10,367 nucleotides of DNA from Oligoflexaceae bacterium (GCA_947474445.1 CANJJY010000133.1:1-10367), one strand, 5' to 3'. Counted from the first letter of the stretch, positions 1 to 6,651 are shown. The notes: generated from the letters alone by a model not told the origin. A program made the numbers and translations.

Positions 1-381
1 AGGTCCATACCCGTTACCGCGGCTGCAGACCGCTCCGAAACGAGCCGCATCGATCGCGCTATTGCATTCTTCTTCACTTGAGCCAAGGCCGAATTCAACT
101 CCAGTTTTGGTCGATGAGGGCACGAATTTCCCGCCCAAAGGGACGCACACCAGTTCCTGCCTGGTCCCCTTGCCGTTGCAAACCTCGTTTTGTTGAATCT
201 GCGCCTTGCTGTCGATTTCTGTTGAACCGTCGCGACAGACGATATCAAACTCTGCTTCGCCTTTACGAAGCGAAATACTGTCGATATCGTAGATATCCTG
301 GGTCTTCGACGGACCCGAATCAGGATGGCGGCAACTCGAGAAGAGACTCATGACAACGATGGCGACGAGCCTGTGTTTCAT
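1..381 (-). CDS. Cys-rich putative lipoprotein, 3' end outside window
   Basis: The minus strand is open from an ATG at 381 to the left edge (127 residues, no stop), so this is the N-terminal part of a longer protein. The start has a basic n-region (MKHR), a short hydrophobic stretch and a Cys at residue 17 in the context LFSSC, which fits a lipoprotein signal, although Phe at -3 is not ideal. The mature part has Cys at 49, 68, 79, 106 and 119 and a Gly/Ser-rich segment around 80-126 with CVPLGGKFVP and a later AVCS motif. Paired cysteines suggest a secreted disulfide-bonded domain. A purine-rich GGGG run lies 8 nt before a GTG directly adjoining the ATG, so GTG at 384 is an alternative start one codon longer. 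A 5-bp hairpin (399-413) lies in the leader. The family is not recognised and no function is assigned. The 98-nt gap to the TPM gene upstream suggests its own transcript, though no convincing promoter was found. Confidence 0.7.
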   Translation of the reverse strand, partial: MKHRLVAIVVMSLFSSCRHPDSGPSKTQDIYDIDSISLRKGEAEFDIVCRDGSTEIDSKAQIQQNEVCNGKGTRQELVCVPLGGKFVPSSTKTGVEFGLGSSEEECNSAIDAARFGAVCSRGNGYGP

Positions 382-479
382 CACGCGCTATTCCCCTTTT
401 GAGTCCGTCTCAATCTGAAGTTTGATAGATTTTTTTGATCTTAACATCCCAAGAATCGGGAGTCCACATAGGCAATGAT

Positions 480-1139
480 CTAGCGATCACGAAAGATGAG
501 CAGATCGCCAAGCTCGTTGACGTCTTGCTCCTGCCGCGGAAAATGCGGGGCGAGAAGGTCGGTGCAGCGCGCTATCGCTGCTTCAAAGCCAGACGCCAGA
601 TCTCTCTTTTTTGCGCCTTGGATCAAATCAGCGACGACGGCATCGAAAATCTCAGGCTTACAGTGTTGCGCAATCCCTTGGTCAGCGAGCACGACCGCTT
701 GGTGTTCCAGCAGCGAAACAAAGAGGATGATGCCCGTGCCGCCTTTGGTATGACTCAGATCGCTCCAGTAGAATTCAAGCATAGCACGCCGCTCAGCTTC
801 GATTTTTTGCTGCGATACGGGAATGATCCAACGCTGCACGCGCGCGATTTTGCCCAGACTAAAGCCGAGAACCGCACCAACAACGAGTGCGATGTTCCAA
901 TAGATCAGCTGGTGGTGATCGATGGACGCTCGCAAGCTGTCCTGCACAGCGAGGATGAGGAGAGGAAACAGCAAACCGAGCACGAGAGGTACCAGCCCCT
1001 GCGTCGTAGAGCGTCTGACCAAGACAGGGACGATCTCACCGCTGGTGCGCATTTCTGCAGCGCGAACCGCTGCTTCAACGCGCGCCACGCCTTTGGTATC
1101 GATGTAGGTCTGTGACCAGTTGGGTATGTCTTTTACCAT
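480..1139 (-). CDS. TPM-domain membrane protein (second TPM gene of lemA operon)
   Basis: The 219-residue protein carries a TPM domain (the TPM_phosphatase family, Pfam PF04536) interrupted by two membrane segments. The N-terminal helix ends in TSGEIVP (32-38), hydrophobic segments follow at about 48-66 and 79-97, and the second half has a TKGGTGIILFVSL strand (131-143), a conserved VLADQGI (150-156) and the C-terminal HFP (199-201) and NEL (208-210) motifs typical of this short TPM type. It has no signal peptide and lacks the Gly-rich tail of its neighbour. Its ATG lies inside the last codons of the preceding TPM gene (7-nt overlap, ATGGTAA), implying translational coupling; a GGAGG run about 12 nt upstream is part of the Gly codons. 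The biochemical role of bacterial TPM proteins is poorly defined; plant homologues act in photosystem II repair and some are reported to be phosphatases. Co-transcription with lemA is the usual context. Confidence 0.88.
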   Translation of the reverse strand: MVKDIPNWSQTYIDTKGVARVEAAVRAAEMRTSGEIVPVLVRRSTTQGLVPLVLGLLFPLLILAVQDSLRASIDHHQLIYWNIALVVGAVLGFSLGKIARVQRWIIPVSQQKIEAERRAMLEFYWSDLSHTKGGTGIILFVSLLEHQAVVLADQGIAQHCKPEIFDAVVADLIQGAKKRDLASGFEAAIARCTDLLAPHFPRQEQDVNELGDLLIFRDR

Positions 1140-1879
1140 CCGCCTGACGATCCTCCGCCTGAAAATCCACCGCCACCGCCGCCGAATCCACCACCACCGC
1201 CGCCGCCCCCGAATCCTCCACCGCCAAATCCGCCGAAACCACCCCCGAAACCAGAGCCAAAAATCCGCCGTCTGATAGCAAAGAATGCGATGAAAATTAC
1301 CAGCAGAAATTGAAACAGAAAACTAAACTTCGATGGACTGCGCCCGTGACCTCGCTGGGACTTTGCACCCGCTGTGCTGAAGGTGTAGGAGGGATCAGTT
1401 CTGGCCGCAATGGCGATGACCGCATCGACGACGCCTTGATTGAAATCTCCGGCACGAAAGGCTGGTTTCAACTGTTGATCGACAATGCGACCGGCAAGAG
1501 CATCCGGCAATTCGCCTTCTAATCCTTGACCCACTTCGATGCGCATCCGGCGATCTTGAAGCGCGATCGCCAGCAGCACTCCATTGTCACGATCTTTCGT
1601 GCCGAGTTTCCACGTTTCGGCCACGCGGATGGTAAGCCCCTCGATGGTTTCGCCTTCAAGCTGCGGCACGGTGAGGACGGCGATTTGCGAGCCTCCGCTT
1701 TGCCAAAGCTGCTGCAGCTCGCGGTTGAGGAAAGTGATGGCTTCAGCCGAAAGGATATGCGCCTGATCGCTGACAGGTTCGGTGAGAGGGGGTATAGGCG
1801 TGAGAGCCCAGAGACCGGTGGGCAAGGCGATGCTGCTCGCTAGAAGCAAAGCAGCGATCATCGAGAAAAAGTTGCGCAT
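1133..1879 (-). CDS. TPM-domain protein with Gly-rich tail (YgcG type)
   Basis: The 248-residue protein has the standard YgcG layout. A signal peptide covers about residues 1-25 (possible cleavage after LWA), a periplasmic TPM domain runs about 33-165, a single membrane helix lies at 185-202 followed by basic RRR, and the last 40 residues are Gly/Phe/Ser-rich, ending SGGGSSGGW. The TPM core is clear: RDNGVLLAIAL at 97-107, then an RRMRIEVGQGLEGELPD stretch (110-126), which in the family belongs to the ligand-binding core. The start ATG follows GAGGG with a 5-nt spacing, 13 nt after the lemA stop. The stop is TAA inside the start region of the next TPM gene. Orientation is probably TPM domain outside the inner membrane and tail in the cytoplasm (inference). 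The exact role is unknown; the lemA-TPM pairing is widespread and linked to the envelope. Confidence 0.9.
   Translation of the reverse strand: MRNFFSMIAALLLASSIALPTGLWALTPIPPLTEPVSDQAHILSAEAITFLNRELQQLWQSGGSQIAVLTVPQLEGETIEGLTIRVAETWKLGTKDRDNGVLLAIALQDRRMRIEVGQGLEGELPDALAGRIVDQQLKPAFRAGDFNQGVVDAVIAIAARTDPSYTFSTAGAKSQRGHGRSPSKFSFLFQFLLVIFIAFFAIRRRIFGSGFGGGFGGFGGGGFGGGGGGGGFGGGGGGFSGGGSSGGW
1140..1260 (-). repeat. Low-complexity Gly-codon tract
   Basis: The DNA is a degenerate GGN-rich tract (GGC/GGT/GGA with interspersed TTC) that encodes the Gly/Phe tail of the TPM protein. It has no fixed unit length and is explained by the amino acid composition; such tracts are prone to slippage and to assembly errors. 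Confidence 0.7.
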
Positions 1880-1892
1880 CCGGTCCCTCTTC

Positions 1893-2498
1893 TTAGAATT
1901 TCACCTCAGGAGCTGATTCAATCTGCTGCTTTTCCTGATCACTTACGGTCCACTGCGGCAGCTTTTCGTAATGATAGATCAGTGAATTAGTAAAACTGGT
2001 CGGCGGAACTCCGATCAGGTTGTTGAACTCGTTGATCGCTTCGATCGTCCTCTGCCGCGCGATGGTCACACGATTCTCGGTGCCTTCGAGCTGCACCTGC
2101 AGATCGCGAAAGCCCTGATCGGCCTTGAGGTCAGGATATTTTTCAACGACGACCATCAAACGCCCGAGAGCTTGGCTGAGATTGCCCTGAGCCGCGATGA
2201 ATTCCTGCATTTGAGCGGGATTCACTTTCGAAGGATCGATCGTCGTCTGCGTCGCTTTTGCTCGCGCTTCGACGACAGCGGTTAAAGTGTCTTTTTCATG
2301 AGAGGCGTAACCCTTGACCACGTTGACCAAGTTGGGAATGAGATCCGCCCGTCGCTTGTATTGATTCGTCACCTCCGCCAGAGTAGCGTCAACTTTGTTA
2401 CGCGCGCGTGGAATATCCTGTATTCCGCAAGCCGTAAGCAAGATGAGGGTCGCTAACAAACCAATAAACCGACTGAAAGTATGATTCCATCGCTGCAT
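1893..2498 (-). CDS. lemA: LemA family lipoprotein
   Basis: This 201-residue protein is a clear LemA family member. A hydrophobic signal (residues 11-23) ends in the lipobox LTAC with Cys24, so it is probably a lipoprotein. Next come the family signature NQYKRRADLIPNL continuing to VKGYASHE (45-68), the EARAKAT helix (77-83), the EKYPDLKAD segment (119-127) and ENRVTIARQR (141-150), the helices of the LemA bundle. The ATG at 2498 was preferred over an in-frame TTG at 2516 because AGGAG stands 6 nt before it and the signal peptide then has normal length. It is the first gene of a lemA-TPM-TPM operon, preceded by a TTGACA promoter. The molecular function of LemA is not settled; the name comes from an epitope presented to mammalian cells in Listeria, and it is distinct from the sensor kinase of the same name in Pseudomonas. 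Confidence 0.93.
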   Translation of the reverse strand: MQRWNHTFSRFIGLLATLILLTACGIQDIPRARNKVDATLAEVTNQYKRRADLIPNLVNVVKGYASHEKDTLTAVVEARAKATQTTIDPSKVNPAQMQEFIAAQGNLSQALGRLMVVVEKYPDLKADQGFRDLQVQLEGTENRVTIARQRTIEAINEFNNLIGVPPTSFTNSLIYHYEKLPQWTVSDQEKQQIESAPEVKF

Positions 2499-2536
2499 GT
2501 TATTCTCCTGCTTCAAACGAGGGGCGATGCCCTTCT

Positions 2537-2564
2537 ATAATGAGGCTTCGCTGGCCCCTGTCAA
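2537..2564 (-). promoter_or_regulatory. Sigma70-like promoter of lemA operon
   Basis: On the minus strand a perfect -35 box TTGACA (2564-2559) is followed after 16 nt by CATTAT (2542-2537, 4 of 6 matches); TATAGA one step downstream (19-nt spacing) is an alternative -10. The inferred start near 2530 leaves a leader of about 30 nt to the lemA ATG. It lies in the 93-nt gap after the preceding gene. Confidence 0.5.
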
Positions 2565-2591
2565 GCATGGGTTTTAAGAAGGAGTCTCCTC

Positions 2592-3425
2592 TCATCCCGC
2601 TCGAGAGGGAGGCAGACGGCGCCTCAGACTCTCAAAGAGAACAGAGAGTCGCGTATGATCCGCTTGTTGTTCCGTCAAGCGTGCCAGCACTCTGGCGGCG
2701 GGCGTCCACCAGGCACGATTCAAATACTGCTCAGCCAACTCAAACATGAGCGCTTCGTTATTCTCCACCCAGATATCGACGGGCAATCCCGCCCGCATGC
2801 GCGCGACCGATTCATTCTTGAAGGCATCTTCAGCGATCTCAAACTTCTGAAACGAAGGAAGCTGCTGACCTTGAAAGGCGAGCACTTGCGCTTCGATGAG
2901 AAGAACATAAGGATGCTGCCTCAAGCGCGAAAGGGAGCGTAGGCGTTGATTCACGCGTTCGATGCGCCTACCTCGCCATTCAAACCAGAGGGCGGCGGAG
3001 TCGATTTCTTCTCTTTGAGCGGGCCATCGCCGGAGCAGATTTTCTGGCCAGTTGACGGCTAGGCTGCGTGGTTGAGCGCTTCTCACCCTCTGAAAAAGGA
3101 GATCAAGGAATTGACTGGCTCGCTCTTCCGACTCAGGCGCTGAGGGAACATGGAGCCCGACGGTGAGCCGCGGACTGGTGGCCAAGGCCAATTCCAGCTC
3201 CTGCTGAATAAATCCCTGATTCGCTTTGTAGGCGCGACTGCGCGATTGTCCCGTTTCCCAGGGTTCGCTGACGGTGTGCCGCACTTCTTTTTCCTTGGCC
3301 GCCACCGCGCGACTGCGTTGATTATCGTCCCAATTTTTTTGCAGCCGGACCCATCCATAGACACTGAGAACAGTCCAAGTCAGCGCTAAGACCATCAAGC
3401 CGCTCCGATGCCACTTATTGAACAT
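2592..3425 (-). CDS. Hypothetical membrane-anchored helical protein
   Basis: The 277-residue protein is not recognised. One N-terminal hydrophobic helix (about 9-27, after a basic n-region) looks like an uncleaved anchor, followed by a strongly charged linker (29-66) and a long helix-rich part. The C-terminal 120 residues alternate helices with Ala/Leu/Tyr spacing (QYLNRAWWTPAARVLARL, 233-250) resembling degenerate tetratricopeptide helices, but no full TPR unit could be laid out. It is unusually rich in Arg and Trp. The open frame extends to 3503, but the ATG at 3425 is chosen because GGAG lies 6 nt before it and the anchor then falls at the N terminus. It overlaps the upstream lipoprotein gene by 11 nt, so the two are probably translated from one message and may work together at the membrane (inference). 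Confidence 0.72.
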   Translation of the reverse strand: MFNKWHRSGLMVLALTWTVLSVYGWVRLQKNWDDNQRSRAVAAKEKEVRHTVSEPWETGQSRSRAYKANQGFIQQELELALATSPRLTVGLHVPSAPESEERASQFLDLLFQRVRSAQPRSLAVNWPENLLRRWPAQREEIDSAALWFEWRGRRIERVNQRLRSLSRLRQHPYVLLIEAQVLAFQGQQLPSFQKFEIAEDAFKNESVARMRAGLPVDIWVENNEALMFELAEQYLNRAWWTPAARVLARLTEQQADHTRLSVLFESLRRRLPPSRAG

Positions 3426-4065
3426 GTTGCGCTCCAAAAAGTAGAGTGGGATCCTCATCGGACACGTCCTGGGGCCTTTGATTGTCATGAGCGATATCGA
3501 CACCGAAGCGGAGAGAGATCGCCCGCTTGACCTGCACGAGGTTCCAGTTCTTTACCGGTACGATGCCGTAGGCGGGGCATCCGTCCCCTGCGCGCAAGGT
3601 AATATCCTCTTCACTACCTATCGTCCAATTGGTGATGTCGCAGAATTGAGCGCGATCGTAGACGTCGGCAGCCGACGCGGTGAGCGCCGCGGCCGTGATG
3701 TCATCGTAGTAGAGATTGATCTGATAAATATAGGGCTGGCGGGTCACTTCCAGTTCATAGGTGCCGCGAAAAGAGGTCGTCCCTGCCGCCTCGAGACAGG
3801 CCTCATCAAAAAAACTTTCCTCGCGGCGTTGGACTAGATGGGCTTCGCTGTAGGAATAGCTGAGGCGACGCGATAGGAAGGGAGCCTTGTGCGGCAGACA
3901 GTTTGTCTGCCAATCGCCATCGACGATGCTGACGAGGGGTCTTTGAGCGTCATTTTTTTGACACCCAAACATGAGGCTGATCCCACTGGCTAAGGATAGG
4001 GCTTGCCAGACTTGCCGGACATGGAGTGGGAGCTGCCTGAGCAAAGGCGAACAGGCTCGCCGCAT
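3415..4065 (-). CDS. Putative lipoprotein with G-x-W-x3-C and FxDxxC motifs
   Basis: This 216-residue protein starts at an ATG with GAGG 6 nt upstream. Residues 20-34 are hydrophobic and end in LMFGC (Cys35), a plausible but atypical lipobox (Met at -3) after a rather long n-region. The mature part shows GDWQTNC (50-56), SFFDEAC (84-90), a FRGTYEL strand (99-105) and a second Cys pair at 142 and 163. The combination of G-x-W-x3-C, then aromatic-x-D-x2-C, then G-T-Y resembles a recurring small secreted beta-rich lipoprotein type that I remember from Bdellovibrio-like bacteria; this is recollection, not a search result. It stands 126 nt downstream of the murA-type gene and overlaps the next gene by 11 nt. 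Function unknown. Confidence 0.72.
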   Translation of the reverse strand: MRRACSPLLRQLPLHVRQVWQALSLASGISLMFGCQKNDAQRPLVSIVDGDWQTNCLPHKAPFLSRRLSYSYSEAHLVQRREESFFDEACLEAAGTTSFRGTYELEVTRQPYIYQINLYYDDITAAALTASAADVYDRAQFCDITNWTIGSEEDITLRAGDGCPAYGIVPVKNWNLVQVKRAISLRFGVDIAHDNQRPQDVSDEDPTLLFGAQHVQ

Positions 4066-4095
4066 CAGCTGCCTCGCGGTTGAGGTTCTCCGCTT

Positions 4096-4118
4096 ATTGT
4101 AGCCTGGCCGCGAGTGGC
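4096..4118 (-). promoter_or_regulatory. Possible -10 box upstream of the lipoprotein gene
   Basis: TACAAT (4101-4096, minus strand) matches the sigma70 -10 in 5 of 6 bases and lies about 30 nt before the lipoprotein ATG. With a 17-nt spacer the -35 position reads TTCCAA, only 3 of 6. No U-tract terminator was seen after the upstream gene, so read-through from it is also possible. Confidence 0.3.
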
Positions 4119-4191
4119 TTGGAATACTCGGGCTGCCTTATGCCAGCGAACTCTTCGCGATTTCTCAGAGAATTAAATGCAAAGTCGAAGT

Positions 4192-5523
4192 TTATGAAGT
4201 TATGATTTCGATATCAGCGCCCATTTCCTGCAGCTTAGGCACCAGGTTATCGTACTTGCGCGTCAATTCGTGAAAGTTACTCAGATGACTCACGCCCTTC
4301 GCCACCAGCCCTGCGATGACGAGACACTTGCCCGCGCGAATGTCGGTGGGCAAGGCGAAATCCCTGGCTTCCAGCGGCGTAGGTCCCAAGACAATGGCCG
4401 AATGCGTGTAGTTATGATTGCGAAAGCGGCACGATGATTCACCGAGACACTTGCTGCTGACGGAGATATTCGCACCCATTTCCTTCAGAAAGGAAGTATA
4501 GCCGAGCCGTTCTTCGAACACCGTCTCGTGCATGACGCTGATGCCTTCAGCCTGCGTAAAGAGCACCATGAAGGGCTGTTGCCAGTCGGTCATGAAACCC
4601 GGATGAACTTCGATCTCAACGTGGGTTCCGCGCAGCGGGCGATTTTCCGGGGCCTTGACGAAGAGACCCTTGGAGTTGACGGTAAACTCCGCCCCCATCC
4701 GCTGGATGAAATTGAGGAAACTATAGACCGGACCGTGATTGACGTTTTCGAGGAGCACGTCGCCGCCGCTGACCAGCGCCGCGACCGCGAAGGACACCGC
4801 TTGGTTGCGATCGAACAGACAGCGGAGTTCACAGCCGCGAAGTTTTTTGACTCCCTCGATGATGAAAGTCCGGTTAGGCGTCTGCGTGATGTCGGCCCCC
4901 ATCTTCTGGAGCATCTTGCAGAGTTCGATGATCTCGGGTTCGATCGCAGCGTTTTCAATGATGGTCCGGCCGTGGGCCATCGCCGCAGCGATGATAAGAT
5001 TTTCGGTGGTCATGACCGAAGGAAAGGGCAGGACGATGTGGGCACCACGGAGACCTTTGTCGTCGACCGTCAGATGATATTGATTGCCGGCGCGCTCGAC
5101 TTCGGCGCCCATCTGAGCCAGGCCTTCGATATGATAGTTGACCGGCCGCTTGCCGATCTTATCGCCGCCGAGGGCGCCGAAAAAAGAGACCTTACCAAAG
5201 CGCATGAGCAAAGGCCCCGCGCAGAGGATGGCAATGCGATTTTTTTTGCAGAGTTCCTCGGGTATCACCCACTTATCCACGGTCTTGGCGCACACTTCGA
5301 TCGTATCCGTATCGAGGTGCCTCACCTCGCCGCCGAGGTAGCGGAAGAGGCCTTCGACGATCTTGCGCTCATCGACGTCGGGAGCGCTTTTGATCTGCAC
5401 CGGTTCGTCGGTGAGCAGCGATGCGATTATACACTTGGTCACTTGGTTGGAACTTCCCGCGATCGAGATTTTTCCACCGCTGAGTTTTTTTCCGCCGACG
5501 ATCCGCAAACGCTGATTGAGCAT
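4192..5523 (-). CDS. murA: MurA-type UDP-GlcNAc enolpyruvyl transferase, divergent active site
   Basis: The 443-residue protein has the length and two-lobe repeat pattern of MurA, which transfers enolpyruvate from PEP to UDP-GlcNAc in the first committed step of peptidoglycan synthesis in the cytoplasm. Visible landmarks (E. coli equivalents): Arg96 (Arg91), the loop GGDKIGKRPVNYH at 119-131 with Arg126 (Arg120) and His131 (His125), TTENL and IIENAAIEPEI motifs, Asp313 (Asp305), Arg339 (Arg331), PTDIRAG with Asp394 and Arg396 (Asp369, Arg371) and Arg422 (Arg397). Two key differences: Asp121 stands where most MurAs have catalytic Cys115, and Ser25 replaces Lys22 in the usual GAKN motif. DRIExGT is also DRNQAVS, and an insertion of about 12 residues with two Cys precedes PTDIRAG. 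The ATG at 5523 (GGAG 6 nt upstream) is preferred over TTG 5541 and ATG 5535 and matches the family N terminus. It follows era by 49 nt. EPSP synthase is excluded by the MurA-specific motifs; a non-canonical paralogue remains possible. Confidence 0.85.
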   Translation of the reverse strand: MLNQRLRIVGGKKLSGGKISIAGSSNQVTKCIIASLLTDEPVQIKSAPDVDERKIVEGLFRYLGGEVRHLDTDTIEVCAKTVDKWVIPEELCKKNRIAILCAGPLLMRFGKVSFFGALGGDKIGKRPVNYHIEGLAQMGAEVERAGNQYHLTVDDKGLRGAHIVLPFPSVMTTENLIIAAAMAHGRTIIENAAIEPEIIELCKMLQKMGADITQTPNRTFIIEGVKKLRGCELRCLFDRNQAVSFAVAALVSGGDVLLENVNHGPVYSFLNFIQRMGAEFTVNSKGLFVKAPENRPLRGTHVEIEVHPGFMTDWQQPFMVLFTQAEGISVMHETVFEERLGYTSFLKEMGANISVSSKCLGESSCRFRNHNYTHSAIVLGPTPLEARDFALPTDIRAGKCLVIAGLVAKGVSHLSNFHELTRKYDNLVPKLQEMGADIEIITS

Positions 5524-5563
5524 CAGGGTCTCCATTCTCAAGGACAGGCTCTAGTAGTATTCC

Positions 5564-5569
5564 ATTATA
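5564..5569 (-). promoter_or_regulatory. TATAAT -10 box upstream of murA-type gene
   Basis: A perfect TATAAT lies on the minus strand in the 49-nt gap between era and the murA-type gene, about 40 nt before the chosen ATG. No good -35 was found 16-18 nt upstream (the best reads TGGGCG inside the end of era), so it may be a weak internal promoter supplementing transcription from the era promoter. Confidence 0.35.
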
Positions 5570-5572
5570 GGA

Positions 5573-6523
5573 TCAGATGTGCAGATCGCCCAGCTCAGAA
5601 TAATCGGCGATCGAGCGCTTATCGTGGACCCAGCCTTCATCGACGCGAACTTCGAGTCCGAGAAAGACCTTGGAACCAAAATGTTGCTCGAGACTGACCC
5701 GCGCCTTGCTGCCGATCTCTTTGATTTTCTGTCCGCCTTTGCCGACAACGATACCTTTGTGCTGCATGCGGCTGACGATCAGTTCGGCCTCGACGCGGAC
5801 GAGGGCATCTTCCCATTCGATATCTTCCACGCGCACGGCGAGATGATAGGGAAGTTCAGCGCCTAAGCAGCGGAAGGCTTGTTCGCGGATCAGTTCGCTA
5901 CAAACAAACTTCTGCGAGCGATCGGTGAGGTCGTCGGTCGGATATAACCATTCGGCTTCGGGGAGAGTCGCGCCGACGGTTGCAAGGAGTTCTTCAAGGC
6001 TTTCCTTGCGCTTGGCGCTGATGGGCCAGATCTGAGTGCTGGCGACGCGGGCTGCGGCCTCGCCCTCGAGGCTACTGGCGATCTCAGCCAGGAGGTGAAA
6101 AGTCACTCCCAGTTGCGTGTCGATCTCAAATTGCTTCATTTTATCGGTTTTATTCAGACAGACGAAGGTCGGACCTTTGAAGTCGCGGAGGATGCCGGCG
6201 AGGAACTCGCGATCGCCTTCCCGCTCTTCGTCCTGTGCATCGATCAGATAGAGGACGCAGTCGGCGTCGGCGAGGACGGACCAGGCTTCTTTATTCATCA
6301 TCGAATTGAGCGTCATGCGGCGCTGCTGGCGATGGATACCAGGCGTATCGAGAAAGAGGAGTTGGCTGTCGCCTTCCATGCGGATGCCGAGGATGCGGTT
6401 ACGAGTCGTCTGCGGTTTGGCGCTGACTCCCGCAATTTTCTGCCCGACCAGGGTGTTGAGCAAAGAGCTCTTCCCTGCATTGGGTCTACCCATGATGGCT
6501 ATGTATCCGCAACGCTTCGTCAT
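5573..6523 (-). CDS. era: GTPase Era
   Basis: The 316-residue protein is Era, the essential GTPase that binds the 3' end of 16S rRNA and helps 30S subunit maturation. All G motifs are present: GRPNAGKS (G1, 12-19), the PQTTRNR switch with Thr39/Thr40 (G2), DTPG (G3, 59-62), NKTD (G4, 124-127) and SAK (G5, 169-171). The C-terminal KH domain has the RNA-binding loop VVGKGGQKIKEIG (259-271). Length is slightly above the E. coli protein (301). The open frame continues upstream to 6664, but the ATG at 6523 gives the family N terminus (MTKRCGYIAIMGRPN); the ribosome site is weak (GGA 11 nt upstream). A strong promoter candidate lies about 100 nt upstream. The usual partners rnc and recO are not adjacent; here a murA-type gene follows. 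Confidence 0.96.
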   Translation of the reverse strand: MTKRCGYIAIMGRPNAGKSSLLNTLVGQKIAGVSAKPQTTRNRILGIRMEGDSQLLFLDTPGIHRQQRRMTLNSMMNKEAWSVLADADCVLYLIDAQDEEREGDREFLAGILRDFKGPTFVCLNKTDKMKQFEIDTQLGVTFHLLAEIASSLEGEAAARVASTQIWPISAKRKESLEELLATVGATLPEAEWLYPTDDLTDRSQKFVCSELIREQAFRCLGAELPYHLAVRVEDIEWEDALVRVEAELIVSRMQHKGIVVGKGGQKIKEIGSKARVSLEQHFGSKVFLGLEVRVDEGWVHDKRSIADYSELGDLHI

Positions 6524-6622
6524 ATTTGGAATCCAAAAAAGAGATAAATAGGGTCTGTACGGGCAGGGAGCATGCCTCGATCCTTCTAAAAGAGCAAGGC
6601 CCAATCGACACCCGAAAGCGCC

Positions 6623-6651
6623 AATATAGCCAGACTCTCCTCTGTTGTGAA
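6623..6651 (-). promoter_or_regulatory. Sigma70-like promoter of era
   Basis: On the minus strand TTCACA (6651-6646, 5 of 6) and TATATT (6628-6623, 5 of 6) are separated by exactly 17 nt. The inferred start near 6616 gives a leader of about 93 nt before the era ATG. This is the best promoter in the window by box match and spacing, and it explains the 168-nt gap after the membrane protein gene. Confidence 0.55.

Noticed and set aside
399..413. Hairpin TTGAG/CTCAA as a terminator of the lemA operon
   Set aside because: Only 5 bp, and in the minus-strand direction it is not followed by a U-tract; the neighbouring run is of A.
435..1115. A 226-codon plus-strand open frame antisense to the second TPM gene
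   Set aside because: The minus-strand frame has family motifs; the plus-strand product is charged, without domain, and has no ribosome site.
1140..1260. Tandem repeat or CRISPR-like array
   Set aside because: No constant unit or spacer; the pattern is explained by Gly/Phe codons.
4528..5697. A 389-codon open frame on the plus strand antisense to the murA-type gene
   Set aside because: It lies opposite a gene with clear MurA motifs, its translation has no recognisable domain, and long antisense frames are common in codon-biased GC-rich genes.
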